Assembly: GCF_001649575.2 (NCBI RefSeq)
Contig: NC_051443.1
Location: 15,618,670-15,682,669 of the forward strand
Length of the DNA: 64,000 nucleotides
From: Kryptolebias marmoratus
Taxonomy: Eukaryota > Chordata > Actinopteri > Cyprinodontiformes > Rivulidae
Reading direction: 5' to 3'
Positions 38,188-51,186 of the stretch are shown here, piece after piece; position 1 is the stretch's first letter, and every line of letters begins with the position of its first letter. A program made the position numbers and the translations under genes. The notes beneath the pieces are model-generated. The model saw nothing but the letters and a program-made list of their open reading frames with translations, was not told where the DNA came from and searched no databases.

Positions 38188-40958
38188 CCCAAGAGACAAA
38201 GTAGGTAGACTCCCAAGCTGCACAAACAAGCAAGAAGGAAAAGAGAGGAGAGAGAGATGGGGGAGGAGACAGAGCTAATGAGAAGAAGCTAACAAGCAAT
38301 GAGAGAAGAGAGAAACATGTGGTACGAATGTCCACAGATTATACTAACTGCTCTGTAATGCCTTCTGTGATTGCACGTGCGTCTGCAAATGTTGTTCGAC
38401 ATATGTGCACACATATTGCGTCCATTTGTGCCTTCACAACACCCCCACCCCTCCTTTTCTTTGCAAAGACATTAAGGCACTAGAGTATGGTCCCACAGGA
38501 TGCAGAGAAAACACAATGGACACATAACCGCGGTAAACACACACAAACGCAGGCAGTAAAAAACACATATATGTCTTTGTGTCTTACACAGTGCAGCCTG
38601 AGTTACAGAGTTCCTATGAATGAAACAGGAATCATGTCATGTTGTAAAAACTTCCTATCTTAGAGGGAAATATTCCATTTCTGTGCAGTGAGCTCACCCC
38701 AAGCAGCCAATCTGAGATGAGGTTGAGTGTGAATACGAACAATGTGGTTGATAACACTTTTCTAAATTCTCTTACTATAAAAATGGCTGTCACTGAAAAA
38801 AAATGGCTTTGTATGTAAATTCTTATTATGTTCTCACAACTGTTTAGACAATAAACATATTGCAACATATGTTTGTTGTACACTGCAATTCTCATGTAAA
38901 AGCTAAGAATACCAAATACCACACACATCACTTTTAACACTACTTTTTATAACTGTTTACACAAATGTATAATTATATGTTTGTATTGTATGAACAGATG
39001 TTTATTGGCATTTGAAACAGTTTCACCATGATGAAGTATTTAACCAAATCGAGTCTCTGTTTTCTCTTAATTTTGTCATCTAAGTGTAACTAAAGAACCA
39101 ACAACACTAACATAGGCAAGAATACCCTTTAACTCAGATTTTCCCATATACTCCTGAGACTAACCTCGAGTGGCAGCAGAACTCTGTGATATGTACATAT
39201 TTATCTGTAATGTTGAGAAGCAGCAACACATAACATTTAACCGAAAGTAGAAACACCTGCAGTTCCTCGAATGTCCTCTAGATGTTCACCAAAAGCAAGT
39301 CAACAAGAGAAATAGTAAACCAATGCTGCTATAAATGAAGAATAGGGAATCTTGATGTGGAACATTGCAATTTTCACAAAACAATAAGTGGGATTTTGAA
39401 CTCTTTAACCTCTTTAACCATGTCAGAAAAGCTCATGAAGCTTAACTAAAAGGCATTTTCAAAACCTGGATGCCTCTCTGAACTCAAAAAAGATTGATTT
39501 GGCAGCAAAATTTATGTCACGTGGATTCCATTGGTCATTCTAAGCTTAAAGGAACATGTTTTTATAACTTTGTTTACGATCAAATGTAACCAACTCTCTT
39601 AGGACCAATCAAGTTTGTTTCTGTCAAGCAATGTTGCATTTAGTTTAAATTAGATTTTAGAATCCACGGCAAAGCCCATCTTATACTATATGAGATTAAA
39701 TGTGAGATATACTATACTTTATATAGAAAACTTTAATATATTTCTGTACTAGTTTAACTAGCAGAATACATGAGTTAATGTAATCACAATGTTGATGTGT
39801 CTAGCTAACATCTAACTCTTGTCAATGAGACAAAAAGGAGGGTAAACTTTGTTATTGTTGTTGTTGTAATGATCTATTTGCGTATCTTCCTTACTTTTTT
39901 AACTTTTTTGTCTAAAAGGCGGCCCCATCGTCTTCCTCAGTCTGTTAGTCAATTGCACAACAGATGTTTCCCATTTTAGTTAAAATTTCAGTATTTTCAA
40001 TCTGGTTGCAAAGTGTGTAATCATTGACTCAATGGTCTTTTTGTCACGTTTGTCACTAAGTTGAACGAAACCCAGTTATTAAGTCTTTAACAACATGTAA
40101 GAAAAATACTGTATAATCGTAAATATAGCGCCTTTTTAAAAAAATAACTTTGTGTTTCTCATTTATACATACAGACACTCTCATGTAGAATTTTCTGCTC
40201 TATATCTCTGCACTGAACTTTACATCTTAAATGAACTTCACAATGCGTTCTCATTCATTCTCTAATCTCTTTCAATTGTCTCAGGAGAACCTTTTTTTCC
40301 CCCTCATGTCAAAGTAGTTGACACTGAAAAGTAGAACACACTCTTTTGGCGTCTCGCCCCACTTACTCTGGTCAACAACCATCCAAATCCTTTGAAAAAT
40401 AAAGGTCCTTGCAAGACTAATGTCACCCAGTATGAAACAGTTCAATGGTAGCTAATGCAAGAAAAGAGATTTGATCAGACATTTGAGCAATTTGATCAAT
40501 CATGTACAGGTTGCGTCCATTCTTTTGCATAAAACAATTTATAAACATAAACAAAAAGCCAAGTTTTTCAGCCCCAGAAACAACAAGGACCCCAATTAAC
40601 CAAAAAAAAAAAAACCCAAAACAAATTACAGCAGGGTTATTTGTCTTTCCAAATCTAATAAAAAAACAAGGAACAGAAATCACCAGCAGCTAATCTCACA
40701 AGAAACAATTACTCTCCTGGTTTCACCTGGGACAGCTTTTCCAGGGCAGATGGGACTGCACCAAATAAAATTGGCTTTTTACTACCTCACCATGGAGAAA
40801 GGGATCACTACCAACAAACATTAGTGACCAAAATTAACCAAATGCACATGTATTTGTTCTAATCTTTACAGCACAGAAAACACAAGTGTCCACAAGTCTC
40901 AGAGAGTGCTTTGAGACTGACCATCAGTACAGTGACACAAACAGATTTCAAATATTAC

Positions 40959-40973
40959 CTTAGACACCGGCAT
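40959..40973 (-). CDS. Candidate 5' exon with short in-frame ATG (MPVSK)
   Basis: The minus strand between about 41230 and 40959 is CpG-enriched for this window (about fourteen CpGs to 41300) and ends in the donor TCTAAG|GTAATA. The last ATG before it, at 40973, reads MPVSK in phase 0, in frame with the ATG that opens the 25194 exon. It could be the 5' exon of the rgs3 isoform that starts at that exon, as the 519-residue human form does, with or without the five extra residues. The ATG context is weak (C at -3). Transcription is not shown. Confidence 0.25.
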
Positions 40974-41283
40974 CTGGACTCACAGGGGTCCCGCTTGTTT
41001 GATGAGGCTACGAGTGTGTTGTTATTGTTGTGTGCCCAAGTATGCGACAAAGAAAGGCACCATTCATCCACCAAAACTGTTGACAGCAGAACAAGTGCAA
41101 CACAAGTAGACAGAGACTGGTCCGATCTGTTTTCCCGCACGTTTTTCAGGATGTGTCAGCGCTGCTTTTCTCCTCTTTGTCCTGCTTCTCGTGTGTGTTG
41201 TTGCTGCGGTCCCAGCTTCTGCCCCAGCTCAGTGATAACGTGCATGCCAACCCGTGTGCGAAAGACAGTGAGAGGGAATAGGT

Positions 41284-41289
41284 GGGCGG
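41284..41289 (+). promoter_or_regulatory. GC box upstream of the 41-kb candidate exon
   Basis: GGTGGGCGGAGGG contains a consensus Sp1/KLF GC box, rare in this AT-rich window, about 100-300 bases upstream (minus-strand sense) of the candidate 5' exon ending at 40959. No TATA box was noticed. This is suggestive only. Confidence 0.25.
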
Positions 41290-44138
41290 AGGGAGGGGGG
41301 GAGGTGGGTAAAAAGGGATTTGGTGACTGAGGGGGGGAAAAGAGAAAGACAGATGGAATCAGGGGGAGAGACAGAGTTGCGAGTGTGAAAGGAGGAGTTG
41401 TGAAAATGTGATGGATTAAAAACGTAGAGGGGAGTGATGGAAAAGATCAAATGTAACCAACTCTCTGAAGACCAAAGCAGCCAGTGTCCTCCACTCCCTC
41501 CCTCTTTATGCCTTTCTACCTCTTCCCCTCTTTCTTCCCCAACTTGCTATTTTTAGAACTTGCTCTGCTGCAAATTGAAGCCTCAATTTAAAACCTATAA
41601 AGGAGCAGGATGGTAAGGGCCATGTCTTTCACACCTAATGAGACACACATACACAGGAACTCACACACCAACCTGGTCTGTTATGCTGACCATGTGTCTG
41701 CTTTAGACCTGAAGCGAGTCATGTAAGCTATTCATCAGGCGTTATCTAATCACATCATGTGCTAATATATAAAGAGCTTTCTAAATAGCCATTTCAAACA
41801 GTGTCAGTTACATTGCACAGACGCCGGTTCTTCTTTTCCATTTGCGACTGAAGGAATCGAAGAGAAACCAAATCTAGATGATGCATAAAGTAATGGGTGA
41901 CATTTAAAAAGTAGAACATCAACTTCAGCCGAGCTAGATTTTATCTGCTTGATCCCATTTTTGTTGTTGTTGTTTTTTACACTGTCACTGTTTCTATATG
42001 CCTCTAATCAGAAAGAGTTTTTGACATAGGAATTTATCTTTCATCCCAGCTCCATTACATGCACAGTGGAGCAGACATAATTTTTCATACTAAAGAATGT
42101 GCATAATTAAAACTGAGAAGGAGAGGATTTCATGCTCAACATTACCTTCTTAGGACTGACTCTGTGAGGCACTTATCTGTACTACTTTCTGTGCTGATGC
42201 ACTGCCATTACATAACCCCGTTATGAATAGTTAAAGGTGAGCTAAAATAAAGCCAAACACCATTCCATCTGAGGGAAATCATTAATTCTTAAAGAAAGTC
42301 AAGGGAATTTAATTCCACACTGCACACCACAATAATTAACTTCATTCAGCCTTGGATATGTCTGTGGTTATATATGAAACAGCCACAAGTAGAGGTCAAG
42401 AGTAAAAGGAAACAATAGCAGTGATGCAGACAGAAAGAAAAAGGACAGAAAAGAGGAATACATATGTGGAACTGATAGTAGTAATAAAATAAGATGAGGT
42501 GAAGACATCAATGAAAAGAGCAAAAATGCTGGGTGTTTTTTTTTTATAATTCCTGCTCTGCGTTTTAAATTCTTGACAGAAAGCAATGCTTACCAAACAG
42601 AAGTTCGCCTGAACATATATAATCTTTAAAACATGATCTTCATAAGTCTATTATGTGTGCCTAGTACATTTTTTTGCAACACTGGTTTTGAAATAAATCT
42701 GCTGACAGATTTGTTGGCACATGGGACCAAATATCTGCAGAGTGCAACTACGTTTTTATCTTTTTTTTTGCATGTCCCATTTGATACATTAGCTGCCTTG
42801 CCACCCATCCCACTCCAGACTCATTTTTGCCTGACTTCCCTTTTTGACTCACTCTGTTTTGGAGAGGTGTGTGCGTACTGTTGATACCACAACCTGTAGG
42901 ACAGCTTGTGCCTTCAGGAGAGACACATGCAGGCAACAGATAAGATGAAAACAGCTGTGAGACACTTTCAACTCAAGGTTAAAAGAAGTTCTTTTTTTTA
43001 TTATTTTTACTAAGAAAAATCCTGTGCTGCAGATTACTCATATCCTAGACTTCTCCACCCAAGGCAATCAGCAGAGATTACAGTTAAACCAACCATCCCC
43101 TCTGTTCTGGTAAACAATAACCCTGTTTATCATCAGGAGTACCAGACTAAACGCTAACGGTAAGTATATGCATTATGGATATATTGAGGGTTAAGAAACA
43201 AGAAAAACAGCCGAGGTGATAGATAGACTGCAAGGCTGGCAGTTTTGCTTTTGTCAACATAAAAAGAATAAAACAATTTCTAAAGTGCACAGTGTCACAG
43301 AAAAACACATTTTCTTTTGTGATTGTTCTTACAAAAAAAAGAAGAAATAAAAGAGATCTTTACAATTAATTTGTCATGCTAAAATAATTGGATGTAAATT
43401 TTGGCCCAGAGCTCCAGGTGCATCAATGTGACCTATCCAAAAAATATATTTGGAGTCTTGGTTGATTAGATAATAGATGTTTGTAGTATTTTATAGACTT
43501 GAATGTTTGTACAAGCTGCAGTATGTAATCTGAGTACAAATACATAAATTCAGTGAGCTTCTAGTTGGATGCATCATGCCAAAATAAAACCATTGATTTA
43601 GAAGCGTAACTCAAACACCAAGAATAAGTCCCAGATTCACTATGATGCATCAAATATGTCTGAAATGTATCTCACATATGCACCATTCAAACAGACAAGT
43701 TCTAAATGTGGATGTCAAGACAACACAACCCAGAAATAGCGTGCTATGTGAGTGGTGTGTGCCTGTGCATGGGTGTGTGAACAGAGGTGACGAGCAAAGA
43801 GAAGACGAACAGAAATCATCCATGTCTAATCAGAGACCCTGAAGGAGAAACTGCCTCATTGCAGAACATTAACGAGAGCAAAAGACATGTTATCTTCAAG
43901 TTGTTTACCATAATTTAAATTACATTTAATTTCAGACTGCAAGTGCTTTTCGCACAAAGGCCAAAGACTTTTAAAGCTTTCACTTTCCTGATTTGATCAG
44001 GCAAATTAAAATGTTCCTGTTTGATTAAATATTTGCAACAAATGTGATTATAATTTCTCACTGAAAGATCAGGAGTGCAGCCGACTCTTTCACATCACTG
44101 CAATCCTGACTGGCTACCTCATAAAAATTATGTAGCAA

Positions 44139-44158
44139 AACACACACACACACACACC
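44139..44158 (+). repeat. CA microsatellite
   Basis: Short run of about nine CA units. Confidence 0.85.
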
Positions 44159-44477
44159 TTCTCCTGTGTCACTCAGTGCTTCATATTCTAACCCAGCAGA
44201 ATTACATCCTTCGTTTCAATTAACTCTAAGGGTGAAAAATCAACTCAAACCTTGACTACTGTCTCCAGACTAACAATTTGGTTGTACTTGCTCTGCTGAT
44301 GTCAGACTCATTCGGAGAGATTTTTCTGAGTTCTGCCATGTGCCATGTCACTGACGGGTAAGACCTAACAATCAATCTAGCTCAATCTGGTGGCAGACAA
44401 CATTTCTTACTATCTCCTGCGACAGAAGACATGAGGCAATAATGTTTTTTGACAGGGCCTGAGTTTTTTGTGTTTGT

Positions 44478-44710
44478 TTGTCTGTCATGTTAGCAAACTA
44501 ATTCATGAACCAGTGGACAGATTTTAATGAAACTCTCAATAATCAATAACCAGATGTACTGTATATGTTTTTAAATTTTTGGAGTCACCCCAATTCAAGA
44601 TGGTTACCACAGCTTATCAACATCAGCAAACACAAAAATGGCTATAACTCAGTCAGTTTTACAGATATTGAGTTAAAATTTGGTGTGATGGTAGCTGAGA
44701 GTCATTCACA
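44478..44710 (+). repeat. Dispersed repeat family A copy
   Basis: Contains catgttagcaaactaattca, tgaaccagtggacagatttt, ggagtcaccccaattcaaga, acacaaaaatggctataact and tttacagatattgagttaaa. Closest relative in the window is the 30.77-kb copy. Confidence 0.75.
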
Positions 44711-44726
44711 AAAAGACAAAAATAAA

Positions 44727-44785
44727 AAAAATGTCATGAATCACTCAACAGATTTTAGTGAAATGTTCAGAAAGTCATCATTAGC
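44727..44785 (+). repeat. Dispersed repeat family A, 5' fragment
   Basis: Restart of the family's first block (atgtcatgaatcactcaaca gattttagtgaaatgttcag) directly after the previous copy, again head-to-tail. Confidence 0.5.
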
Positions 44786-47700
44786 TATTCGCCAACCAAT
44801 GCCACTTGTTTCAGGTTCATGTAAAATAAAGGTGAAATAATTGTAAAATATGAAGAACTTTATAAGATTGCATTCAACTTTAATCCAAAGAAACCTAATT
44901 CAAAAATACAGCTGTCCTACTTTAAAACGTTACATCCCTAAATCGTATTGCATCCTATGTCTATGGATACAGAGTAAATCATCTTTTATGAGGGAAACAC
45001 TCATCCCAACTGCAGACATTTAATTTTATATTTGCACCTTCAGTTTTACAAAAAAAAGTCCATATGTGGGAAAAGATAATCTGCAGGAAAATTTAAGCAC
45101 AAACTTCGGATGCGTCAGCACCTTTTAATGCTTTTTGCACACATCAAATTCTTACAGTGTAAAGAAGCAGAGTACAAACATTACTTTGCATAAGCCAGTC
45201 AAAGGAATAAATACGGTGCAGATGCTGGGAAATACACAGAGAGGATGTCATGTCCCAAAAAACTGATGCTGTCAAAGATACAGCGCTTTGTGTGCTGTCG
45301 TCAAAACTCCCAGATGACAAAACAGGCAGACCTCGTTTATTTGTTTTTTTGTTTATTTATTTAGAAGTCAATCTCAGCCTGAATTAGAGTGATCAGCTTA
45401 TTCTGTACTTGTTATTCTGTTTAAAATGCAGCGTTCCACAGTGGTAAGATATGCAGCTCAGCAGTTGCACGTTCCAAGACCCTTTTTATCTGTTACTGAA
45501 CTTCATTTGTCTTGTTACTTATGCACTTATGTGCTTGCCTGAGGTGGAGAGATGTGACGGATTAGGGTAACAGGAAGTAGAATGGATCATCATATTCTTT
45601 AATTTAATCAGGAATTAATAGTTTGACATGCAAAGAGTACTACAAACGGGGAATAAGAAACAAGCTACGTCACTGCCTTCACCAGCAGAAATGCTGGAAT
45701 GAAACCGGGTCTGCAGCTAAAACAGATTCTCATTCATGTGAAATGAGAAGAGAACAGCCAAACAGTTCAGAAGCAGCAGCCATCATTTTTCACTGATTAT
45801 GTGAATGCACTGATTGTGCTCGTGCAGAAAATTATGCGACTTTTTGCCGGCAAATAGTTGACTGGCTCAGAGAAGGAGTGCCAGCGTTGCATATCAAATG
45901 CTATCAACATAAGCGCGGTTGTCATTTTCAATATGGCCAGTTCTGCCTAAATTCCCATTTGAGTGCTTGTTTGTTTGCGTGTGTGTGTGCAGCTGTGCAA
46001 TTTTTATTTTTCCAGCAGCTTAGTGGCTGATGCTGCCCAGACGAGAATATTCCGGAAGCTTTCCAGTGAAGGAGCTCTGAGACTTTTAATGGCTTTGGGA
46101 TGTCACTCCACAAGGCCAAGTGTTTATGTTTATGAAAACAACAACAAATGTAAGCATTTAAATATAATGTTTTAAGTTGCTACAGTGTTTGCTGCTTATG
46201 AGTTATGTTAGAGCCCTTATTATTTATTAATCTAAGTCATTCTGAGGGGATATTTCCCAGCTGATGCCTATTTTAATAGATTTTTTTTTCTGTATTTTCT
46301 TTAAGAAATTTGGGGTTAACTCACATTATGTCTAGGAATTGATGTCACAATGTTACATAAAATGGCAAGTGATAAATATACTGCATATTCCTGAAAGAAA
46401 ATAAGACAACAATGCTGCAGTTTCTTTTATCTGATAATGATATTCTGTTGCACAAAACAGATTTGCACTCAGGAAGCGAAAGCCTGTATGAATGATTTCC
46501 ATCACTTTCCCCAATCTCCTCAAAAATGGAAAGACTAATCCAAATTTATTGTGGAAGGCAGGAACAAATAATCTAACTTTCTCTCTTTGAGAAAACCATA
46601 CGGCATCGGAGTGACAAAAATATAATGAGGAATATTAGTGACTTTAAATCCATAGCCAGATATGAAAAACTACAGCATAAGAAAAGCAAAGAGATTATTC
46701 TGTCAAGCATTTAACGTTCCTTTGGGATTCATTCAGACTGTTCTGCAGAAATGCAATATAACAGCTATTATGATTTTTGTCTAAATGCTTGTGAGCATAA
46801 AAACAAGCATCTAAAAGCCATTAACAACAGGGCAAGTCCACATCTACAAAGTGCTCCAAAGTGACTAAATAAAACTTGCAAATCAAACCCTGGACTTTGA
46901 GAGAGGTGGTTGGAATCTGCAAATTTGCCACTAGATGTTGCCATATCATTGCCACTGCTCTCCAAAGAAGGACCCCAATATATTTATTTGCATTTTATTT
47001 TTTATTTGTTTCATTTTATTGTACTACATACTTTTGATCCGGTTGTGTTTGGTTTTATGTCTATTGTTTCATTGCCAACCTAATAAAATGAAGAAACTGT
47101 GATTGTCAGCAGCAGCTTTAAGCTCAATATTTACCATTTTCTTAACATCTTCTTTTCTCTTTACATTTGTCTTATGAGTGTGATCAATTTAGGAGCTTTG
47201 CAGTCAACCAGTAATTAAATTTGATATTATCTCCCACTGTACTACTAACACTAAAGCCTTATGTAATTTTTTTTTTTGTATTTGTACTGAAACTGAGAAC
47301 CATCTAAAAACTGCTTTACGCAGAAAACACAGTAAAGCCTAATGTCAGTTTGATCCAAACCAAAAGTACCTCTTTTCATTAAATAAAGGTTCAGCTGTTT
47401 GGTCTGATATTTTAGACACACATTTTTAGCTCAGATCAAGCTGAAAAGCCGCAAACTCTTGACCAAAATAGTAAAAAGGTCATTAAGCATTCCAGTAATT
47501 TGGGAGTAAAAAGTCAAAATGCAGGTTTACAAATGTCAAGAAGATCTTTTTTGTAACACTTTACAATCATGTTGGTTATCCCTGGGACAATCTCATACCC
47601 CTGAATGACCCTCATCTAAGTCACATCCCATTTTAACAAACACTGTTTCATCTATATGTGTCTAACTTTTCGTATCAGGCTCATATAAGAATTTAGAAAA

Positions 47701-50079
47701 GCAACCTAAGAACAGAAATTCAAGCGAAGAATAGTTATTATAACCTCTGCGCTAAACCTTGTCTTCACCATGGAACTAACAATAAAAACTTTCACCAAAC
47801 ACTGACAGGCAAATTCTCATCAAAGCCCACTCGTATAGTGAGTAGAAGATTAGTGACCTTCCATGTTGAAAAGGAGCACAAGTCCATTTTTTTTTCTAAA
47901 GTGAAGCTTTCACAATGTTTAGGGACTGAAGAAAGTAGGGCAGCTGCTGACATCAACACTGTGAAGGAATAAGCCTATTTGCAGAAAAAAAACATGAATC
48001 ACAAAGTGAGTGAAAATGGATTTGGACTTTAATATGAGGTTGCTTTTTTTGCCTTTAGACGAGATTCTGCTTCTTCTGCACACTGGAGCATAACTCTTCA
48101 GTGAGGTGCATACTTCAGCTAAGTGTGAATTTACTCTCTTTCGTGAAAGAAGGGGAAGTTTCTGTCAGTTTCTGACACAAGGGAAATGTGAAAATGAGGG
48201 GGTAATTTTCTAAAGCTCCTCTGCAGCAGTTCGCTGGCATGAAAATGCAAGCTGCATCAAATATCCAACTTATTATCTCAAATAAAAAGGTTTCAGTGTT
48301 GACACAATGGTAAAAATGAAGCAGAAATGAAGTTTATTCAGCAATGAGAAAGGAATACTCTTCCATGTCGAATTCCTGGAATTTTCACTGTGATGAATGG
48401 ACTGCTTTTTTGTTGGCTTGGTGTGGACAGAAGATGTGCATTTTTACAGTTAACTATGTTAATGTGATCCACATTATTCACTTGATTTTTGTTCTTATCT
48501 AAAGTAGATCTCTTTTGTTGAAGGATATGACCCACATGTCTATCTATGGGAGTGTGCCCTCCTTTATTCAGCCAAATTGGATACCCAAAGGATCCAAGTC
48601 AAGATCCAAAGTAAAACACACAGGACACACAAGGACTTTCTCCTCACATCTTACATGCTTGGAATAACTGATTTGCATATAATTAAACACAGTTGGAGGT
48701 GACTAAATACAAACTATTTGCCTCTAAGGTACTCTGGAGAAATGCAATCAAAAGTGAACTAATTTGTCAAGACGTAAAATGTTTTGATTAAGCATGCCTT
48801 CAGGAAAGCTTTCTGATTTCCATTTACACTGATAAAATATTACAAGAAAAAAAATCCTAAGAACTGCGCTAAGAACAGGAAAAGCAGGAGTTATAACTTT
48901 GGGCATTATGTGTCTGAAACTGTATCATCAGCTGTTATCAGAAAAAGCTTTTTTACTTATCGCAGAGACATTTGTCTTCTCATTAGAGCATGTTTATGTG
49001 TTTATATCAAACTCCATGAATTTCAAAGAGCTAAATGTGTTTTCTGTCTTCAGCCCATGAGAAAATAGCCAATTTATGACCTTAAAATTGATAAGATGGT
49101 TAAATATTTATTGCCTCATTTTGTACTCCAAGCTTCTAGATAGAAATAAAAGCATCTTTAGCTTGCAGGATAAAGTAGTTTGCAGAGGGGTTGTTGGTTG
49201 GCAAAAACTAAAGTGCTGTTGTTTTCTAATTAATAATTTTGCTTTCTGCCTGAGTTTCTAAAGTATCTTCCTAAGTGAGGCTGGAATGACGGCCAACTGC
49301 TCTCTGTACCTTTCCACCACTTCGTATGGTGTTGTGCAGCAGTTTAGCCAATTTCAGGACTTCCATTCAAAGTACTTTAAATATATGTACCACTCTACAT
49401 GAATAAACTCTCGTTTTTGCTGCACTGTTACTTTAAAATCAGTCGTTGTGTTTTTGTCCCACTTGAGGGGAAACTCAAACCAAACGTATTGATCTATCAG
49501 TCAATACTCAGCGTCTTGACTGCCATTGTCCAGTTGACAAATGGCCAGTCTACATTTGATTTTATCTTGTTTATGTCATATAAACTTTGCCCTGAAGCTG
49601 ACAGATTTTTTTTTTATGTTTTAAAAAGAAAAAAAGGTCAGGCCATGTAAGCACTGAAAAGTCATTTAGTTGGCAACAGACTGACGAATTCCTTTAAAAC
49701 ATTTTTTCCCCACAAAGGATCTTTTTTTTTTTGTGAAAGGCTGTAGTAAAATGTTATTTTTATTAACTTGTATAAAAAAACTACAAGTTAAACAATCATT
49801 ATTCCTCCTGTATCGTCTCTTGGTAGCTATTAAAATTCATTTTATTATCTTGGTGTTACTTTTAGGGCTTTGCAGGTTCCTCAGTGTATTTCTGATCAGT
49901 AAAAAACCTTACGCTTCAACTCAAACCCTCAGGTTATCCAAGCAGAGATTATTATTGGTTCTTCGGGTCTGTTTTAAAGCCCAGAGGATGAATCCCTTCA
50001 AACAGTGGAATGATGAGCTTCTCTTGGGTTTACGTCGTGTTAAGTCCTTTAAGAAAGCAAGCAAAGCCAATTCTTTTTA

Positions 50080-50236
50080 AATAAACTTTCAGTTACATTT
50101 AGTTACTTTATTCTTTTTTGTTTATGTCTTTTTAAATCTTGTATATTTGTTTGTTGTTGGGTTTCCTTTCATTTTGTCTTAATTTATTGTATTGTGAAGC
50201 ACTTTGTGAAAGGTGCTATATAAATAAATTTTACTT
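50080..50236 (+). mobile_element. LINE 3' tail fragment
   Basis: Ends with gaagcactttgtgaaagg and gctatataaataaat, the stereotyped 3' end of L2/Rex1-type fish LINEs. The 49399-50080 sequence upstream may be part of the same insertion, but I could not recognise reverse-transcriptase blocks in it. Confidence 0.6.
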
Positions 50237-51165
50237 TCTTAGTACCTAATATTGACCAAAAAAAATACATTTTACATTGGTATGATTACTGGCTTGAAAT
50301 AGAACCAATTACTCAGCTGATTAAGACTGGTCAGTATTGGCTACTTTTTTAAAAAAAATCATCAGTAAGCCAGGCCTGTGCATACTTAATCAATTACCAA
50401 AGAGGAAAATGAAGCTGCTGCTACAACCAGCTCACTGTAATCCACTTTTAAGATAGATTGCTCTTCTATTTATTAATTTTAAGTGTACAGGTTCTTCTAA
50501 GGGTTGGTAATTATACTTATATTAGAGTTTAGAAATTATTGACATACATTTTGGTAAATGAAAAAATATATGATGACCAAAAATAAAAAAACATCAGTGT
50601 TATATATCACCCATCGGTTGCCCTGATTTCTAAAGACTGTCATCCTCAACAGAGAAACACACACTGGTCACTTCTACTACTGGCCTACAGTTTCACGATT
50701 GCTGCGTCTCATATTTTAGGTTTTATTTCAACACAACAACACATGACTATTAAATATAACTCATTCTTGTTCCAGACTTATTTTAAATGGCCCAAGTTTT
50801 AAAAGTGCACTGCTTTACCAAGCAATGGTGGATTTCTTTTAGCCAAGTAATGAAGATCTAAGTATTTGTTGTGTTCCTTCCTTACAACATCACAGTTAGC
50901 CAACTGCAGTGTTTATTTGTCTAATTTTAAGCACAAGGACAACAGTTCAGACAGTTGACATTCGTTGTCCTTTTGTCATTTGTATCGCAAACGGTGAGAA
51001 GCAAAACTGGAAGGGTAATAAACTGAGGAGGTTTTAGTAGCATGTCTGTGCTGAAACGTAAACTGATTTGTCAATAAAGTTTGTTAAACACCAGTTAAAC
51101 AGCATTGACTCGCGTGACTCAGCATGCTTGCCACGTTCTTTAGTTATTGATCTCATCGAACACGG

Positions 51166-51186
51166 CTGTGTGTGTGTGTGTGTGTC
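51166..51186 (+). repeat. TG microsatellite
   Basis: Short run of about nine TG units. Confidence 0.85.

Noticed and set aside
40911..41330. 139-residue plus-strand frame
   Set aside because: Cys/Arg-rich low-information sequence across the CpG patch; no homology. The region is better explained as regulatory.
49399..50080. Two plus-strand frames of 83 and 115 residues
   Set aside because: They precede a LINE 3' tail and lack recognisable protein motifs; probably decayed transposon or chance.
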